Source of the DNA: Halopolyspora algeriensis | Lineage (GTDB): Bacteria; Actinomycetota; Actinomycetes; Mycobacteriales; Pseudonocardiaceae | Direction of reading: 5' to 3' | NCBI RefSeq assembly: GCF_003337235.1 | Contig: NZ_QPJC01000002.1 | Span: 434,001-498,000, forward strand | Length of the DNA stretch: 64,000 nt | Shown: one piece after another, positions 41,354-50,183 of the stretch | Position numbering within the stretch: the stretch's first letter is position 1 | Layout: every line of letters starts with the position of its first letter | Made by a program: the position numbers and the translations under genes | The notes under the pieces: model-generated | The model's database searches: none | Told to the model about the DNA's origin: nothing | Seen by the model: only the letters and a program-made list of their open reading frames with translations

Positions 41354-42520
41354 GTGGTGGACCCCAGCTTCGAGACCTACCAGCTGACCGACGAGCACAA
41401 CGCCCTGCGCGAGGCGGTGCGGGCGATGGCCGAGAAGGAGATCGCCCCCTACGCCGCCGAGTGCGACGAGCAGGAACGCTTCCCGCGCGAGGCGCTCGAT
41501 GCCCTGGTCAAGTCCGGTTTCGCGGCGGTACACGTTCCCGAGGACTACGGCGGCCAGGGTGCGGACTCGGTGGCGACCTGCATCGTCATCGAAGAGGTCG
41601 CCCGCGTGTGCGGCTCCTCGTCACTGATCCCGGCGGTGAACAAGCTGGGCACCATGCCGATCCTGCTGTCGGCCTCCGAGGACCTCAAGCAGCAGGTGCT
41701 GCCCTCGATCGCCTCCGGCGAGGCCATGGCCTCCTACGCTCTGTCCGAACGCGAGGCCGGTTCGGACGCGGCCTCGATGAAAACCCGCGCCCGGCAGTAC
41801 GGCGACAACTGGGTGCTCAACGGCTCCAAGTGCTGGATCACCAACGGCGGCGAATCGAGCTGGTACACGGTCATGGCCGTGACCGACCCGGACAAGGGCG
41901 CCAGCGGGATCAGCGCCTTCGTCGTGCACGCCGACGACCCGGGCTTCGAGGTCGGCGGCAAGGAGAAGAAGCTGGGCATCAAGGGCTCGCCGACCACCGA
42001 GCTGCACTTCACCGACTGCACGATACCCGGCGACCGCATCATCGGCGAACCCGGCACCGGGTTCAAAACGGCCCTGCGCACCCTGGACCACACCCGGCCC
42101 ACCATCGGCGCGCAGGCGCTCGGCATCGCCCAGGGAGCGCTGGACGCCGCGACCGACTACGTCAAAGAACGCAAGCAGTTCGGCACGGCCATCGCCGACT
42201 TCCAGGGCGTGCAGTTCATGCTCGCCGACATGGCCATGAAAATCGAGGCCGCCCGCCACATGGTCTACGTCGCCGCCGCCCGCGCCGAGCGCGGCGAGGG
42301 CGGCGAGGGCGACCTCGGGTTCATCTCGGCAGCGGCCAAGTGCTACGCCTCCGACGTGGCCATGGAGGTCACCACCAACGCGGTGCAACTGTTCGGCGGC
42401 GCCGGCTACACCCGCGACTTCCCGGTCGAGCGGATGATGCGCGACGCCAAGATCACCCAGATCTACGAAGGCACCAACCAGATCCAGCGCATGGTCATGG
42501 CCCGCTCGCTGCTGAAATGA
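41354..42520 (+). CDS. Acyl-CoA dehydrogenase (AcdH/FadE25-like)
   Basis: A protein of 388 residues from GTG 41354, with GGAGG upstream. Family motifs: ASYALSEREAGSDAASMKTR (flavin/substrate contact), WVLNGSKCWITNGG, AIADFQGVQFMLADMAMKIE and the C-terminal IYEGTNQIQRMVMARSLL, where the glutamate is the catalytic base. FAD-dependent dehydrogenation of an acyl-CoA, likely short or branched-chain as in actinobacterial AcdH, feeds beta-oxidation or valine/isoleucine breakdown. The divergent tetR gene probably regulates it. A strong terminator hairpin follows the stop by 10 bp. Confidence 0.94.
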   Translation: MVDPSFETYQLTDEHNALREAVRAMAEKEIAPYAAECDEQERFPREALDALVKSGFAAVHVPEDYGGQGADSVATCIVIEEVARVCGSSSLIPAVNKLGTMPILLSASEDLKQQVLPSIASGEAMASYALSEREAGSDAASMKTRARQYGDNWVLNGSKCWITNGGESSWYTVMAVTDPDKGASGISAFVVHADDPGFEVGGKEKKLGIKGSPTTELHFTDCTIPGDRIIGEPGTGFKTALRTLDHTRPTIGAQALGIAQGALDAATDYVKERKQFGTAIADFQGVQFMLADMAMKIEAARHMVYVAAARAERGEGGEGDLGFISAAAKCYASDVAMEVTTNAVQLFGGAGYTRDFPVERMMRDAKITQIYEGTNQIQRMVMARSLLK

Positions 42521-42529
42521 GCCACGCCC

Positions 42530-42564
42530 CCGGAGGGCCTCGTTACGGTGCCGAGGCCCTCCGG
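42530..42564 (+). terminator. Hairpin terminator after acyl-CoA dehydrogenase
   Basis: CCGGAGGGCCTCG (42530-42542) pairs perfectly with CGAGGCCCTCCGG (42552-42564) across a 9-nt loop, 10 bp after the stop codon. The 13-bp GC-rich stem is a strong intrinsic-type terminator. Confidence 0.75.
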
Positions 42565-42655
42565 ACAATCATGTGGCCTGCGATGCCGCACGCTCGTCGC
42601 AGCCGTAGCGCCGCAAAAGGATGCACAACCACGCAGACCCGACTCCCCGGTGGGA

Positions 42656-42892
42656 GTGTCCGTTCGGATCCTCGCCGGACTGACACTGCCGGTCGGCGCC
42701 ACTGCAGAAACGATCGTGCGGTCGAGTACATCGATGGCGACGACCTCGGCCATGAACTGCGCAAGCATGCTCGTCTGGGCCGCCGCTGCGGTGGCCGCAG
42801 GCGTGGTCATCACCCGATTCCTCACCACGCGGCAACAGGCCCGGCGTGGCAACGGCGCGGGACTCACCGGGAAACGCTCCCCGCCCCGGTAA
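42656..42892 (+). CDS. Possible small single-span membrane protein
   Basis: A 78-residue frame from GTG 42656. The one feature in its favour is a hydrophobic helix MLVWAAAAVAAGVVITRFL followed by a basic tail, TTRQQARRGNGAGLTGKR. No good ribosome binding site and no known family. The rest of the 534-bp gap before murJ (42521-43054) holds only the terminator listed above. This may be a chance frame. Confidence 0.25.
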   Translation: MSVRILAGLTLPVGATAETIVRSSTSMATTSAMNCASMLVWAAAAVAAGVVITRFLTTRQQARRGNGAGLTGKRSPPR

Positions 42893-43054
42893 GAAGGTGC
42901 TTCGAGGGGCCGAGCCTGCTGCAACCACACCGCCGCCCCGGAACGTTCACCCGGACGAACATCGCCGACTTCGTTACCGTCGTGCTGACTGCCCTTCCTT
43001 CGGATCCCTGCGCGCACCGCCGTCAACGGCACCGACCGGAAACGAGGACTCCCC

Positions 43055-44689
43055 GTGGTCGACCAGGCCAAGACACCGGCCGGAACCCGCTCCCCCTCCC
43101 TGGGCCGGGCCAGTGGGGCCATGGCCATAGCCACCCTGACCAGCCGGATCAGCGGGCTGCTCGCCAAGATACTGCTGGTGGCCGTCCTCGGCCTGAGCAT
43201 CGTCAACGACTCCTACACCGTGGCCAACACCCTGCCGACCGTGATCAACGAGCTGCTCCTCGGCGGTGTGCTCACCAGCATCGCCGTCCCCCTGCTCGTC
43301 CGCGCCCAGCAGGACAGCCCCGAATACGGCGAGTCCTACGCCCAGTGGATGATGACGATGGCCGCCGTGCTCCTGGCCGTCGCGACCCTGCTGGCCGTGG
43401 CCGGCGCTCCCCTGCTCACCCAGCTCTACCTCGGATCACAGACCCGCGCCAACGCCGCACTGACCACCGCCTTCGCCTACCTGCTGCTGCCGGGCATCGT
43501 CTTCTACGGCATGTCCGCCCTCCTGGCCGCGATCCTCAACGTCCGAGGGATCTTCGGCCCACCCGCCTGGGCCCCGGTCGTCAACAACCTCGTCGTGATC
43601 GCCACCGTGGGCCTGTACGCGGCCGTACCGGGCGAGATCTCCACCGACCCGGTCCGCATGGGACAGCCCAAACTGCTCATTCTCGGCATCGGCACCGCCC
43701 TGGGTATCACCCTGCAGGCCGTGACCATGGTCGCGGTCCTCAAACGCACCGGCTTCCGATTCCGCTGGCGCTGGGGATGGGACCGGCGACTGTCCGAATT
43801 CGGCTCGCTGGCGTTCTGGGTCCTGATCTACACGATCTTCAGCCAGATCGGCATGATGGTGGCCATCCGCGTCACCAGCCAAGGCACCCCCGGCAGCGTG
43901 TCCACCTTCCACTACGCCTGGCTGCTGTCCCAAATGCCCTACGGCGTGCTCGGCGTCTCCCTGCTGACCGCCCTGATGCCCCGGATCAGCCGCGCAGCCA
44001 CCGAGCAGGACACCGGCAACTTCGTCAACGACCTCTCCCTGGGAACCCGCATGAGCACGGTCCTGCTCATGCCGATCAGCGCGCTCATGCTCGTCGCAGG
44101 CGGAGCCATCGGCATCGCCTTCTTCTCCCTCGGCGCAGGCAGCGTGGCCGCCGCGGACCGGCTGGGAGTCACCCTGGGCTTCTTCGCCGCAGGCATGGTG
44201 CCGTTCGCCATCACCATGCTTCAACTCCGAGCGTTCTACGCCCTCAAGGACTCGCGCACCCCGGCGATCATCAACGCGATCATGGTCGCCGTCCGCTGTG
44301 CCCTCTTCTACGTCTTCCTGGCCGTGCTCGACCCACAACACCTGGTCGTGGGAGTCGCCGTGGCGATGTCGCTGAGCTTCCTGCTCGGCGCCGTCGTGGG
44401 ACAGATCTGGCTGCACGTGCGGCTGGGACGACTGCACACCGGCAGCGCACTGCTCAGCATCGGACGCGCCGCCGCCGCATCCGGCGTGGCCTGCGCGGCC
44501 GCGGTCGGCGCGGTCGGCGGCATCCACACCCTGACGGGACCACTGGCGCCCATCCCCGACGCCTGGCTGACACTCGGCGTGCACAGCACCGTGATCCTCG
44601 TGGTCAGCTTCGGTCTGCTGGCCCTGTTCCGCGCTCCCGAACTCACCCCGGCCACCGAACGCCTCCGCCGGATCCTGCGCCGCGAGTGA
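43055..44689 (+). CDS. murJ: Lipid II flippase MurJ-like protein (MATE/MVF fold)
   Basis: A protein of 544 residues and about 14 membrane helices from GTG 43055 (CGAGGA upstream). It carries the MVF-family pattern SGAMAIATLTSRISGLLAKI near the N-terminus, TLPTVINELLLGGVLTSIAV for helix 2 and FSQIGMMVAIRVTSQG later. MurJ moves lipid II across the membrane for peptidoglycan assembly. It is shorter than mycobacterial MurJ because it lacks the long C-terminal pseudokinase and extracellular domain. The neighbouring murT/gatD genes on the other strand act on the same lipid II pool. Actinobacteria often have more than one MVF paralogue, so this copy may not be the essential one. Confidence 0.88.
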   Translation: MVDQAKTPAGTRSPSLGRASGAMAIATLTSRISGLLAKILLVAVLGLSIVNDSYTVANTLPTVINELLLGGVLTSIAVPLLVRAQQDSPEYGESYAQWMMTMAAVLLAVATLLAVAGAPLLTQLYLGSQTRANAALTTAFAYLLLPGIVFYGMSALLAAILNVRGIFGPPAWAPVVNNLVVIATVGLYAAVPGEISTDPVRMGQPKLLILGIGTALGITLQAVTMVAVLKRTGFRFRWRWGWDRRLSEFGSLAFWVLIYTIFSQIGMMVAIRVTSQGTPGSVSTFHYAWLLSQMPYGVLGVSLLTALMPRISRAATEQDTGNFVNDLSLGTRMSTVLLMPISALMLVAGGAIGIAFFSLGAGSVAAADRLGVTLGFFAAGMVPFAITMLQLRAFYALKDSRTPAIINAIMVAVRCALFYVFLAVLDPQHLVVGVAVAMSLSFLLGAVVGQIWLHVRLGRLHTGSALLSIGRAAAASGVACAAAVGAVGGIHTLTGPLAPIPDAWLTLGVHSTVILVVSFGLLALFRAPELTPATERLRRILRRE

Positions 44690-44716
44690 CCCGAAACCGC
44701 CGGACCTCTTCGCCGA

Positions 44717-45445
44717 CTACGCCCGCCGAGCCGCCACCGTGCGGATCCGTTCAGCACGCAGAGCGGTCAGTTCCGGAAACTCCGGCAACTCGGGCAACGG
44801 CGCACCGACCGCCCATTCCAGGACAGTGTCGGCCAGCGCCGGGTTCCGCGCCAGCACCGGGCCGTGCAGGTACGTGCCCACGATGTGCCCACTGACCACA
44901 CCCTCCACCGCCCCGTGACCGTTACCGGTGCCGTGCAACACGTGACCGAGCGGCCGGGCCCCCTCGGCAAGTCTCGTGCGGCCGAGGTGGTTTTCGAACC
45001 CGGTCAACGTGCCGACCCCCTCCAGAGTGGATTCGACCGTGATCTCGCCGATCGCGCGGCCGGACCCCGGTTCACTGACGACCTCGACCAGCCCGAGCCC
45101 CTCGTGCTGCGCCCCGTCCCCGGTCCGGAAACGCGTCCCCAGCACCTGCAACCCGCCACAGATACCCAACACCGGGCTGCCCGCCTGCGCGGCACGCTGC
45201 AACCCCCGCCCCCGGGACAGGAAACGCACCGCGGCCTGCTGAGCGACGTCTTCCCCCCCACCGAGAAGATAGAGGTCACAGGAGTCGGGAACCGCATCCG
45301 ACGAGGACACGAACGTCACGATCTCACTGGGGATCCCCCGCCACTCCAGCCGCCGCTGCAGCACGACCGCATTACCGCGATCACCGTACGTACCCAGCAG
45401 ATCCGGCAGTACCACCGCGATACGCAGCACCGATTCGTTCGTCAT
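44717..45445 (-). CDS. gatD: Lipid II isoglutaminyl synthase, glutamine amidotransferase subunit
   Basis: A protein of 242 residues. The class I amidotransferase nucleophile is in SPVLGICGGLQVLG (Cys), and the histidine is in IVGTYLHGPVLARNPALA. The N-terminus VVLPDLLGTYGDRGNAVVLQ and the loop LYLLGGGEDVAQQAAV are typical of GatD. It supplies ammonia from glutamine to MurT, which amidates the D-glutamate of lipid II. The start codon overlaps the murT stop by 4 bp (ATGA). It probably works as a heterodimer with the product of the upstream gene, at the membrane face. Confidence 0.95.
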   Translation of the reverse strand: MTNESVLRIAVVLPDLLGTYGDRGNAVVLQRRLEWRGIPSEIVTFVSSSDAVPDSCDLYLLGGGEDVAQQAAVRFLSRGRGLQRAAQAGSPVLGICGGLQVLGTRFRTGDGAQHEGLGLVEVVSEPGSGRAIGEITVESTLEGVGTLTGFENHLGRTRLAEGARPLGHVLHGTGNGHGAVEGVVSGHIVGTYLHGPVLARNPALADTVLEWAVGAPLPELPEFPELTALRAERIRTVAARRA

Positions 45446-46797
45446 GGCCGCACGCCCTTTGCGAACAGGTCACGGAAGGCCGTGTAGTTGGCAATCACAT
45501 CCGGAGTCTCCTGCGGCATCGCTGCCAGCGCGGCAGGCACGCTCGAAGCCACCTCACAGCGCACCCCGGCATAGCGCAGACGCACGGCCAGGTCCAAAGC
45601 CCGATCCCCGGACACCGTCACCGCCCGGTCCTGCAAGGACTCGAACTCGATGTCCCACAGCCACGACACGTCGTGGCCGTCGGCTTCCCGGCTGTTGAGC
45701 ACCAGCAGCAACGGTCGCCGATGCGTCGCAACCAGATCGAGCATCTCCAGCCAACTCGCCGGATTCTTGGCCAGCAACAACCGCACGGTCCGCCCCGCCA
45801 GCGACACCGCACCGTAGCGGCCATTGGCCTGCTCGATACCACTGATCCGATCCAGCACCGCCCCGGCCTCGCCCCCCAACACCAGGGCCGCCGACAACGC
45901 GAACGCGGCATTGACCCGGTTGACCTGACCGGGCAGCCTCAACGAAAGATCACGGTGCTCGCCGTCCGGACCGATCAATCCCGTCGCATCGACGGTCCAA
46001 TCCGCCGCCGGACGCGCCAACCCACAGGCACACTGCCAGTCGCGCTCGACATCCTGCAGGAACGCACCACACCGCGGGCAGTTGAGAGCATCGTCCTTCC
46101 AGCGGCCACCCCCCGAGACCCAGGTGACATTCGGATGGTCGGCAGCCGCCGAGACGACGTTGGGATCATCGGAGTTGGCGACCACGTGCGCCCCCGGCGC
46201 CTGCCGCAGAGCCCGGCGGATGCTGTGCTCGACGGTGCGGATCTCCCCGACCCTGTCGAGCTGATCCCGGGTGAGGTTGAGCAGCACGATCACCGCAGGC
46301 TCGAACTGCTCCGTGACCTGAGCCAGGTGCAACTCGTCGACCTCGAGGGCGGCGTACGGTGCCTGCGGACGCCTCATCAGTGCCGCGACATGACCATCGA
46401 GCATATTGGCGCCGGTGGCGTTGCTGACCGTCTCCCCGGCCGCTCGCAACGCCTCGGCCACCATCTGGGTCGTGGTCGTCTTCCCGTTGGTCCCGGTGAT
46501 CATGACCACCTGCTTGCCCTGCCCCAGATACGGCAGCGCTCTCGGTTGCAGCGCCATGGCCACCCGGCCACCGATGATGGCACCACTGCCCATCCCCAGG
46601 CGCCGGGACAGGCCCGCAGCCAGCTTGCCCACCTCGAACGCCACCCTGGTCCGAAGATCCTTCGCCCGGGACGCGGCGGGCAGCACCGTCGGCGCCGGCC
46701 GAATCACGCGCCATCGCTGCTCGGAAGAGTCCTCACGCGCAGAGACCGCACCGCTGTGCCGTCGCGTGCCCGTTTCCCCCGACCGGGTCTGTTTCAT
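45442..46797 (-). CDS. murT: Lipid II isoglutaminyl synthase, MurT subunit
   Basis: A protein of 451 residues from an ATG at 46795-46797 with GAGGGGG upstream. The Mur ligase ATP loop is MITGTNGKTTTTQMVAEALR, and NLTRDQLDRVGE follows. A four-cysteine zinc ribbon typical of MurT is present: NCPRCGAFL, then WQCACGLAR. The C-terminal DUF1727 part has LLLVLNSREADGHDVSWLWD and IANYTAFRDLF. It amidates the glutamate alpha-carboxyl of lipid II with ammonia from GatD. The first 45 residues are basic and poorly conserved. A possible short ORF ends on its ATG. Confidence 0.95.
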   Translation of the reverse strand: MKQTRSGETGTRRHSGAVSAREDSSEQRWRVIRPAPTVLPAASRAKDLRTRVAFEVGKLAAGLSRRLGMGSGAIIGGRVAMALQPRALPYLGQGKQVVMITGTNGKTTTTQMVAEALRAAGETVSNATGANMLDGHVAALMRRPQAPYAALEVDELHLAQVTEQFEPAVIVLLNLTRDQLDRVGEIRTVEHSIRRALRQAPGAHVVANSDDPNVVSAAADHPNVTWVSGGGRWKDDALNCPRCGAFLQDVERDWQCACGLARPAADWTVDATGLIGPDGEHRDLSLRLPGQVNRVNAAFALSAALVLGGEAGAVLDRISGIEQANGRYGAVSLAGRTVRLLLAKNPASWLEMLDLVATHRRPLLLVLNSREADGHDVSWLWDIEFESLQDRAVTVSGDRALDLAVRLRYAGVRCEVASSVPAALAAMPQETPDVIANYTAFRDLFAKGVRP

Positions 46798-46979
46798 GCG
46801 GCGCCCCCTCCCTCGTCCGGCACACCATCGGTGAACATCCGCGCCACCTCCTCGCCGGCGCGGTGTTCCCCTCGGGCGATCATTGCCCTCGCCCGCCGGA
46901 GCGAAAACCTCTCGAGCGCCTGCGCCCTCCGCCCCGAGGACAACAGCCCGCAAAAATGCGCACGAGACGTGATCGTCAC
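46794..46979 (-). CDS. Possible short ORF coupled to murT
   Basis: The frame ends with a TGA that overlaps the murT ATG as ATGA. Its C-terminal part reads LERFSLRRARAMIARGEHRA and EEVARMFTDGVPDEGGGAA. A GTG at 46979 gives 61 residues; an ATG at 46883, with GAGG before it, gives 29. No family is known. The overlap could be chance or could mark a leader peptide coupling translation of murT. The remaining murT upstream region (to 47286) has no other credible gene. Confidence 0.3.
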   Translation of the reverse strand: MTITSRAHFCGLLSSGRRAQALERFSLRRARAMIARGEHRAGEEVARMFTDGVPDEGGGAA

Positions 46980-47286
46980 CAGTCTATGGTGCTTGCCCGG
47001 TTCCAGCGCGCTGACAACAAGATCCGAAAATGCCACACCGCCGTGTGGATCCTCGTTTTTTCCGACATTACGCGACAGCACCGGCCACCGGACACAGCCG
47101 AACAGGCTATGTCCGTACCGGCGCTTCCCCGGATCGGCAGCCGGCGTGCCACTCCGGGGATGCGCAGGGACTTTTCCCGCCATACCGGTTGACGCGGGCA
47201 CATCGGGCCCCGCACGCTCGTGGAGAGCACATCAGCAAGCACCGGCAACGTTCGCGGTTGGCCCCTTTTCGCCAAGGAGCGACGTC

Positions 47287-47391
47287 ATGACCGAAATTCT
47301 GATTCTGATATTGCTCTCCGGTTTCGTGTTCACCGGAATCGTGTGGACAGCCTGGGATCTCAACCTGGACCGCCGCCGCAAACGGCGGTGA
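47287..47391 (+). CDS. 34-residue single-span membrane peptide
   Basis: AAGGAG lies 7 nt before the ATG. The product has a hydrophobic helix, ILILILLSGFVFTGIVWTAW, followed by an acidic pair and a strongly basic end, DLNLDRRRKRR. Composition (positive end inside) predicts an N-out single span. Nothing similar was recognised. It is divergent from murT and separate from the ABC operon that converges on it. Small membrane peptides often modulate transporters or cell-wall enzymes, but no target can be named. Confidence 0.6.
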   Translation: MTEILILILLSGFVFTGIVWTAWDLNLDRRRKRR

Positions 47392-47714
47392 CATTCCGCA
47401 CCGGACCACACGCACGGCCTGCATCCACTTCCTCCCGGCAGGCAGGCATCGTCCTGGCCGGACACCGGCAGCAACAGTTCGTTCTGTCGGTCGGTGCTTC
47501 TTGGTTGGTGAGGTTGGTTGTGTGATGGCCGTGTTTGGAAGGTGATTTATTTTAGTTAACACTGAAACTATAGATATTATTATCTGAGTAAGTCACATCA
47601 GGTCCGCTGCCGGTGCACACGCTTCAACAGCGTGCGGTGGCGGAAGTCTTCGGACCTGTGCAGAGGGTTCGGTATCCGCAAGCGGATGCCGAACCCCCGT
47701 CGTCAGGGCAGAGA
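47392..47714. other. Intergenic stretch with AT-rich island
   Basis: No gene was found. A sharply AT-rich core runs from about 47537 to 47592 (GATTTATTTTAGTTAACACT, then GAAACTATAGATATTATTATC). It lies between convergent units, where low-GC DNA is not required for a promoter. A similar AT-rich core occurs at 57719-57810, and both contain a short A-x-ACTGAAA segment. Confidence 0.5.
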
Positions 47715-50183
47715 TCACTCGCTGTGCAAACCGTCCGTATGCATGGCCCGGCGCAGGGCGGGCAGGGTCAGCGCGGTGACCACCAGCACCGACAGCGCCG
47801 CGATCGCCACCAGGCCCAGCATGCCCGGCAGGTCGAAGGTGAGCGTATCCAGCGAGGCCACCCCCACCACGAGCATTCCGAGTCCCAGACCGACCAGACA
47901 GGCCAGCACCACGGCGACCAACATCGGCACGGCATTCTGCAGGAAGGCCGCCCAGCCCAGTGTCCTGCGGCGGGTCCCGACCGCGGCGAGCACGGCCATT
48001 TGCCGACGCCGCTCCTGGATCTGCTCGGCCGCCGTCACGAACAGGCTGCAGCCGATGAGCGCGAAGGTGACCAGCGCGCCGAGCAGCAGTCCGTAGCGGA
48101 TGAGCGCGTAGGTCGTCATAGCGTCACTGCCGGCGGAGGCGGTACCGTACTGGTGTGCCCCGCTGAAGTCCAGGTACTCCGCGGCGACATTGCGCACCCG
48201 CTCAATGGCATCCGGGGAGGCCGAGTCCGTGAAGTCGAGCCCCACCTGCACGCTGCGCGCCCACCACGGGATCTCCTCGGCGGCCTGCGGAGTCAACACC
48301 AGGCCGGACAGCGAGAAGGTCCCGGACGGTCCCGTCTGTTCCGGGAGTTGCCGGAACTCCTGCGGTGCCTGCCAGGTGGCGGCCTCGGCAGTGTGCTCCT
48401 GTGCACCGGCGGGCCCGTGGTGGCGAGCCATGGCCGACAACCGTTCGCCGGGACGCACCGGTTCCCGCCACGGCTGACGATCCCGCGTCCGCTGCGGATC
48501 CTGCGGAGCTTCCCGGAAAACCTCGCCGTTACGGCACCGGCTGATGTCGCGCAGTTCCCTCAGCATGGCGCAGTCGACGATCGTCGCCCGGGTCCGATAC
48601 CTCTTTACCCGGGTTTTCCGGGGTTCCTCGACCTCGAGGGTTCCGAACCGCACGGTGGTGACACCCTCGACGTGGCGCGTCGCCGGAAGACCCGCCAGGG
48701 CCTCGGTCAATTCCTCCAGGCTCTGCTCGGGCCCGGCGAGTTCACCGCGGACGGAGACCTCGTGCCGTGGCTGGAACGAGCGAGAGCTCGGCGATTGCGT
48801 GCTCTGGCTGCGTTCTTCTGCCTCGATGGTGGCCATGAACGTCTGCAGTCCGATGATCCCGGTCAGCACGACGGCGATCGCGCTGACCGAGCGTGCGGCG
48901 GTGCCGCTGCTGAGCTGCAGTCGCCGCAGCGCGAGCTGCCACGGCAGCGATTTCGCGCTCCCCCGCTGCACGACACGCTCGACAGCCCAGGGCAGCACCA
49001 GCGGCACCCCGATGAGCAGCAGCACGATCGAGCCCAGGAAGGGAATCTGGAGATCGGTGACACTTGCCGAACTCGCCCCCACGAACAGCAGCCCCAGTAC
49101 CCCCAAGATCATCGGCACCAGTCGCCAAATCATCCGGTGCCGTCGCGGCGCGACCTGACGCACCACCCCCAATGGCTCGATGATCGTGCGTCGCATGGCC
49201 GCCTGGGCGGTGGTGACCGTGATGACCGGGATGGCCAGCGTCACCAGCAGTGCCATCCACCAGTCGGGACGGATATCGGAGACGAAGGTGGAGAATCCGA
49301 GGATCGACAGGTGCCCGGCCAGTTGCCGCCCGCCGAGGAAGAACAGCCACCCGGCCAGCACGCCGAGCACCGCGCCCACGAGCGCCTCGCCGGAGGCGAT
49401 GCGACGGATCTGTGCGCCGTCGGCGCCGACCAGCCGCAGGGCCGCCAGCCTGCGCGAGCGGGCGGCCTCGGCCAGCCGGGTGGTGCCGGCCACGAACACG
49501 ACCACGGGCACCAGCAACACGACCACGCCGAATGCCAGCATGATCCACAGTTGCGGGGGCAGCGCGTCGCCCGGTTGAGTCCGTGAGGATTTCTCCGGGT
49601 AGACAGCGGCCACGCCTACACCCGCTGCCGACAGGTCCGTGACACCGGTGTAATAGCGCAGTTCGCCGGGACTGACCAGTCCTTCCTTGTCGATCACGCC
49701 GACGACCTCGCCGGGCAGGCGCGGCCGCAGCAGTTCCGCGCCCGGGCTTTGCAGCAGGTCCTGCAGTGCGGGTGAGACCACCATCTCGCCCGGTCCGGGC
49801 AACTGCTCCAGGCCCGCCGGAACCGGCGGATCCGGAACCTGCGGCTGCAACGCCCGGCCGGTGATGTGCTCACCGCGAAACGTCGTGCCCTGCGGGGCCG
49901 TCAGCAACACGGGTTCCTGATCGACCGAAGACGGGCCGGCGGAGTAGGCCCCGTAGACCCCGGCAAGACGGGCCTCCTGCCGCTCGTCGCGGGCCTGCTT
50001 CATGTTCGGCACCGAGGAGGCCAGCAGCAGCACCGCCACCCCCAGACCGATGCCGATCGCGGCCAGGGACAACCGCCCCCAGGGGGTCCGACTGCCCCCG
50101 ACAGCCAGCCGGACCCCGAGCCGGAAGTCGCCGATCCGGGTGCGCAGGGCACGGAGAGTCCGGGCATTTCCGCGCGCGCTCAT
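47715..50183 (-). CDS. FtsX-like ABC transporter permease
   Basis: A protein of 822 residues, large for the family, with two FtsX repeats. Membrane segments start at LSLAAIGIGLGVAVLLLASS near the N-terminus; further clusters are at about 240-260 (LWIMLAFGVVVLLVPVVVFV), 290-360, 430-470 and 740-810 (LLGALVTFALIGCSLFVTAA). The extracytoplasmic domains are long (70-190 and 500-700). The start overlaps the ATPase stop by 4 bp. MacB/FtsX-type permeases do not pump across the bilayer alone but transmit force to lipids, peptides or cell-wall proteins, or export antibiotics. The PadR regulator in the operon suggests inducible efflux or detoxification. Confidence 0.88.
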   Translation of the reverse strand: MSARGNARTLRALRTRIGDFRLGVRLAVGGSRTPWGRLSLAAIGIGLGVAVLLLASSVPNMKQARDERQEARLAGVYGAYSAGPSSVDQEPVLLTAPQGTTFRGEHITGRALQPQVPDPPVPAGLEQLPGPGEMVVSPALQDLLQSPGAELLRPRLPGEVVGVIDKEGLVSPGELRYYTGVTDLSAAGVGVAAVYPEKSSRTQPGDALPPQLWIMLAFGVVVLLVPVVVFVAGTTRLAEAARSRRLAALRLVGADGAQIRRIASGEALVGAVLGVLAGWLFFLGGRQLAGHLSILGFSTFVSDIRPDWWMALLVTLAIPVITVTTAQAAMRRTIIEPLGVVRQVAPRRHRMIWRLVPMILGVLGLLFVGASSASVTDLQIPFLGSIVLLLIGVPLVLPWAVERVVQRGSAKSLPWQLALRRLQLSSGTAARSVSAIAVVLTGIIGLQTFMATIEAEERSQSTQSPSSRSFQPRHEVSVRGELAGPEQSLEELTEALAGLPATRHVEGVTTVRFGTLEVEEPRKTRVKRYRTRATIVDCAMLRELRDISRCRNGEVFREAPQDPQRTRDRQPWREPVRPGERLSAMARHHGPAGAQEHTAEAATWQAPQEFRQLPEQTGPSGTFSLSGLVLTPQAAEEIPWWARSVQVGLDFTDSASPDAIERVRNVAAEYLDFSGAHQYGTASAGSDAMTTYALIRYGLLLGALVTFALIGCSLFVTAAEQIQERRRQMAVLAAVGTRRRTLGWAAFLQNAVPMLVAVVLACLVGLGLGMLVVGVASLDTLTFDLPGMLGLVAIAALSVLVVTALTLPALRRAMHTDGLHSE

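Noticed and set aside
41461-44895. A 1,144-codon open frame through the dehydrogenase and murJ region
   Set aside because: It lies out of frame with two well-supported genes and has no motif.
47613-49586. Long plus-strand frame opposite the FtsX-like permease
   Set aside because: The minus-strand permease has membrane helices and operon context; the plus frame is an antisense shadow.
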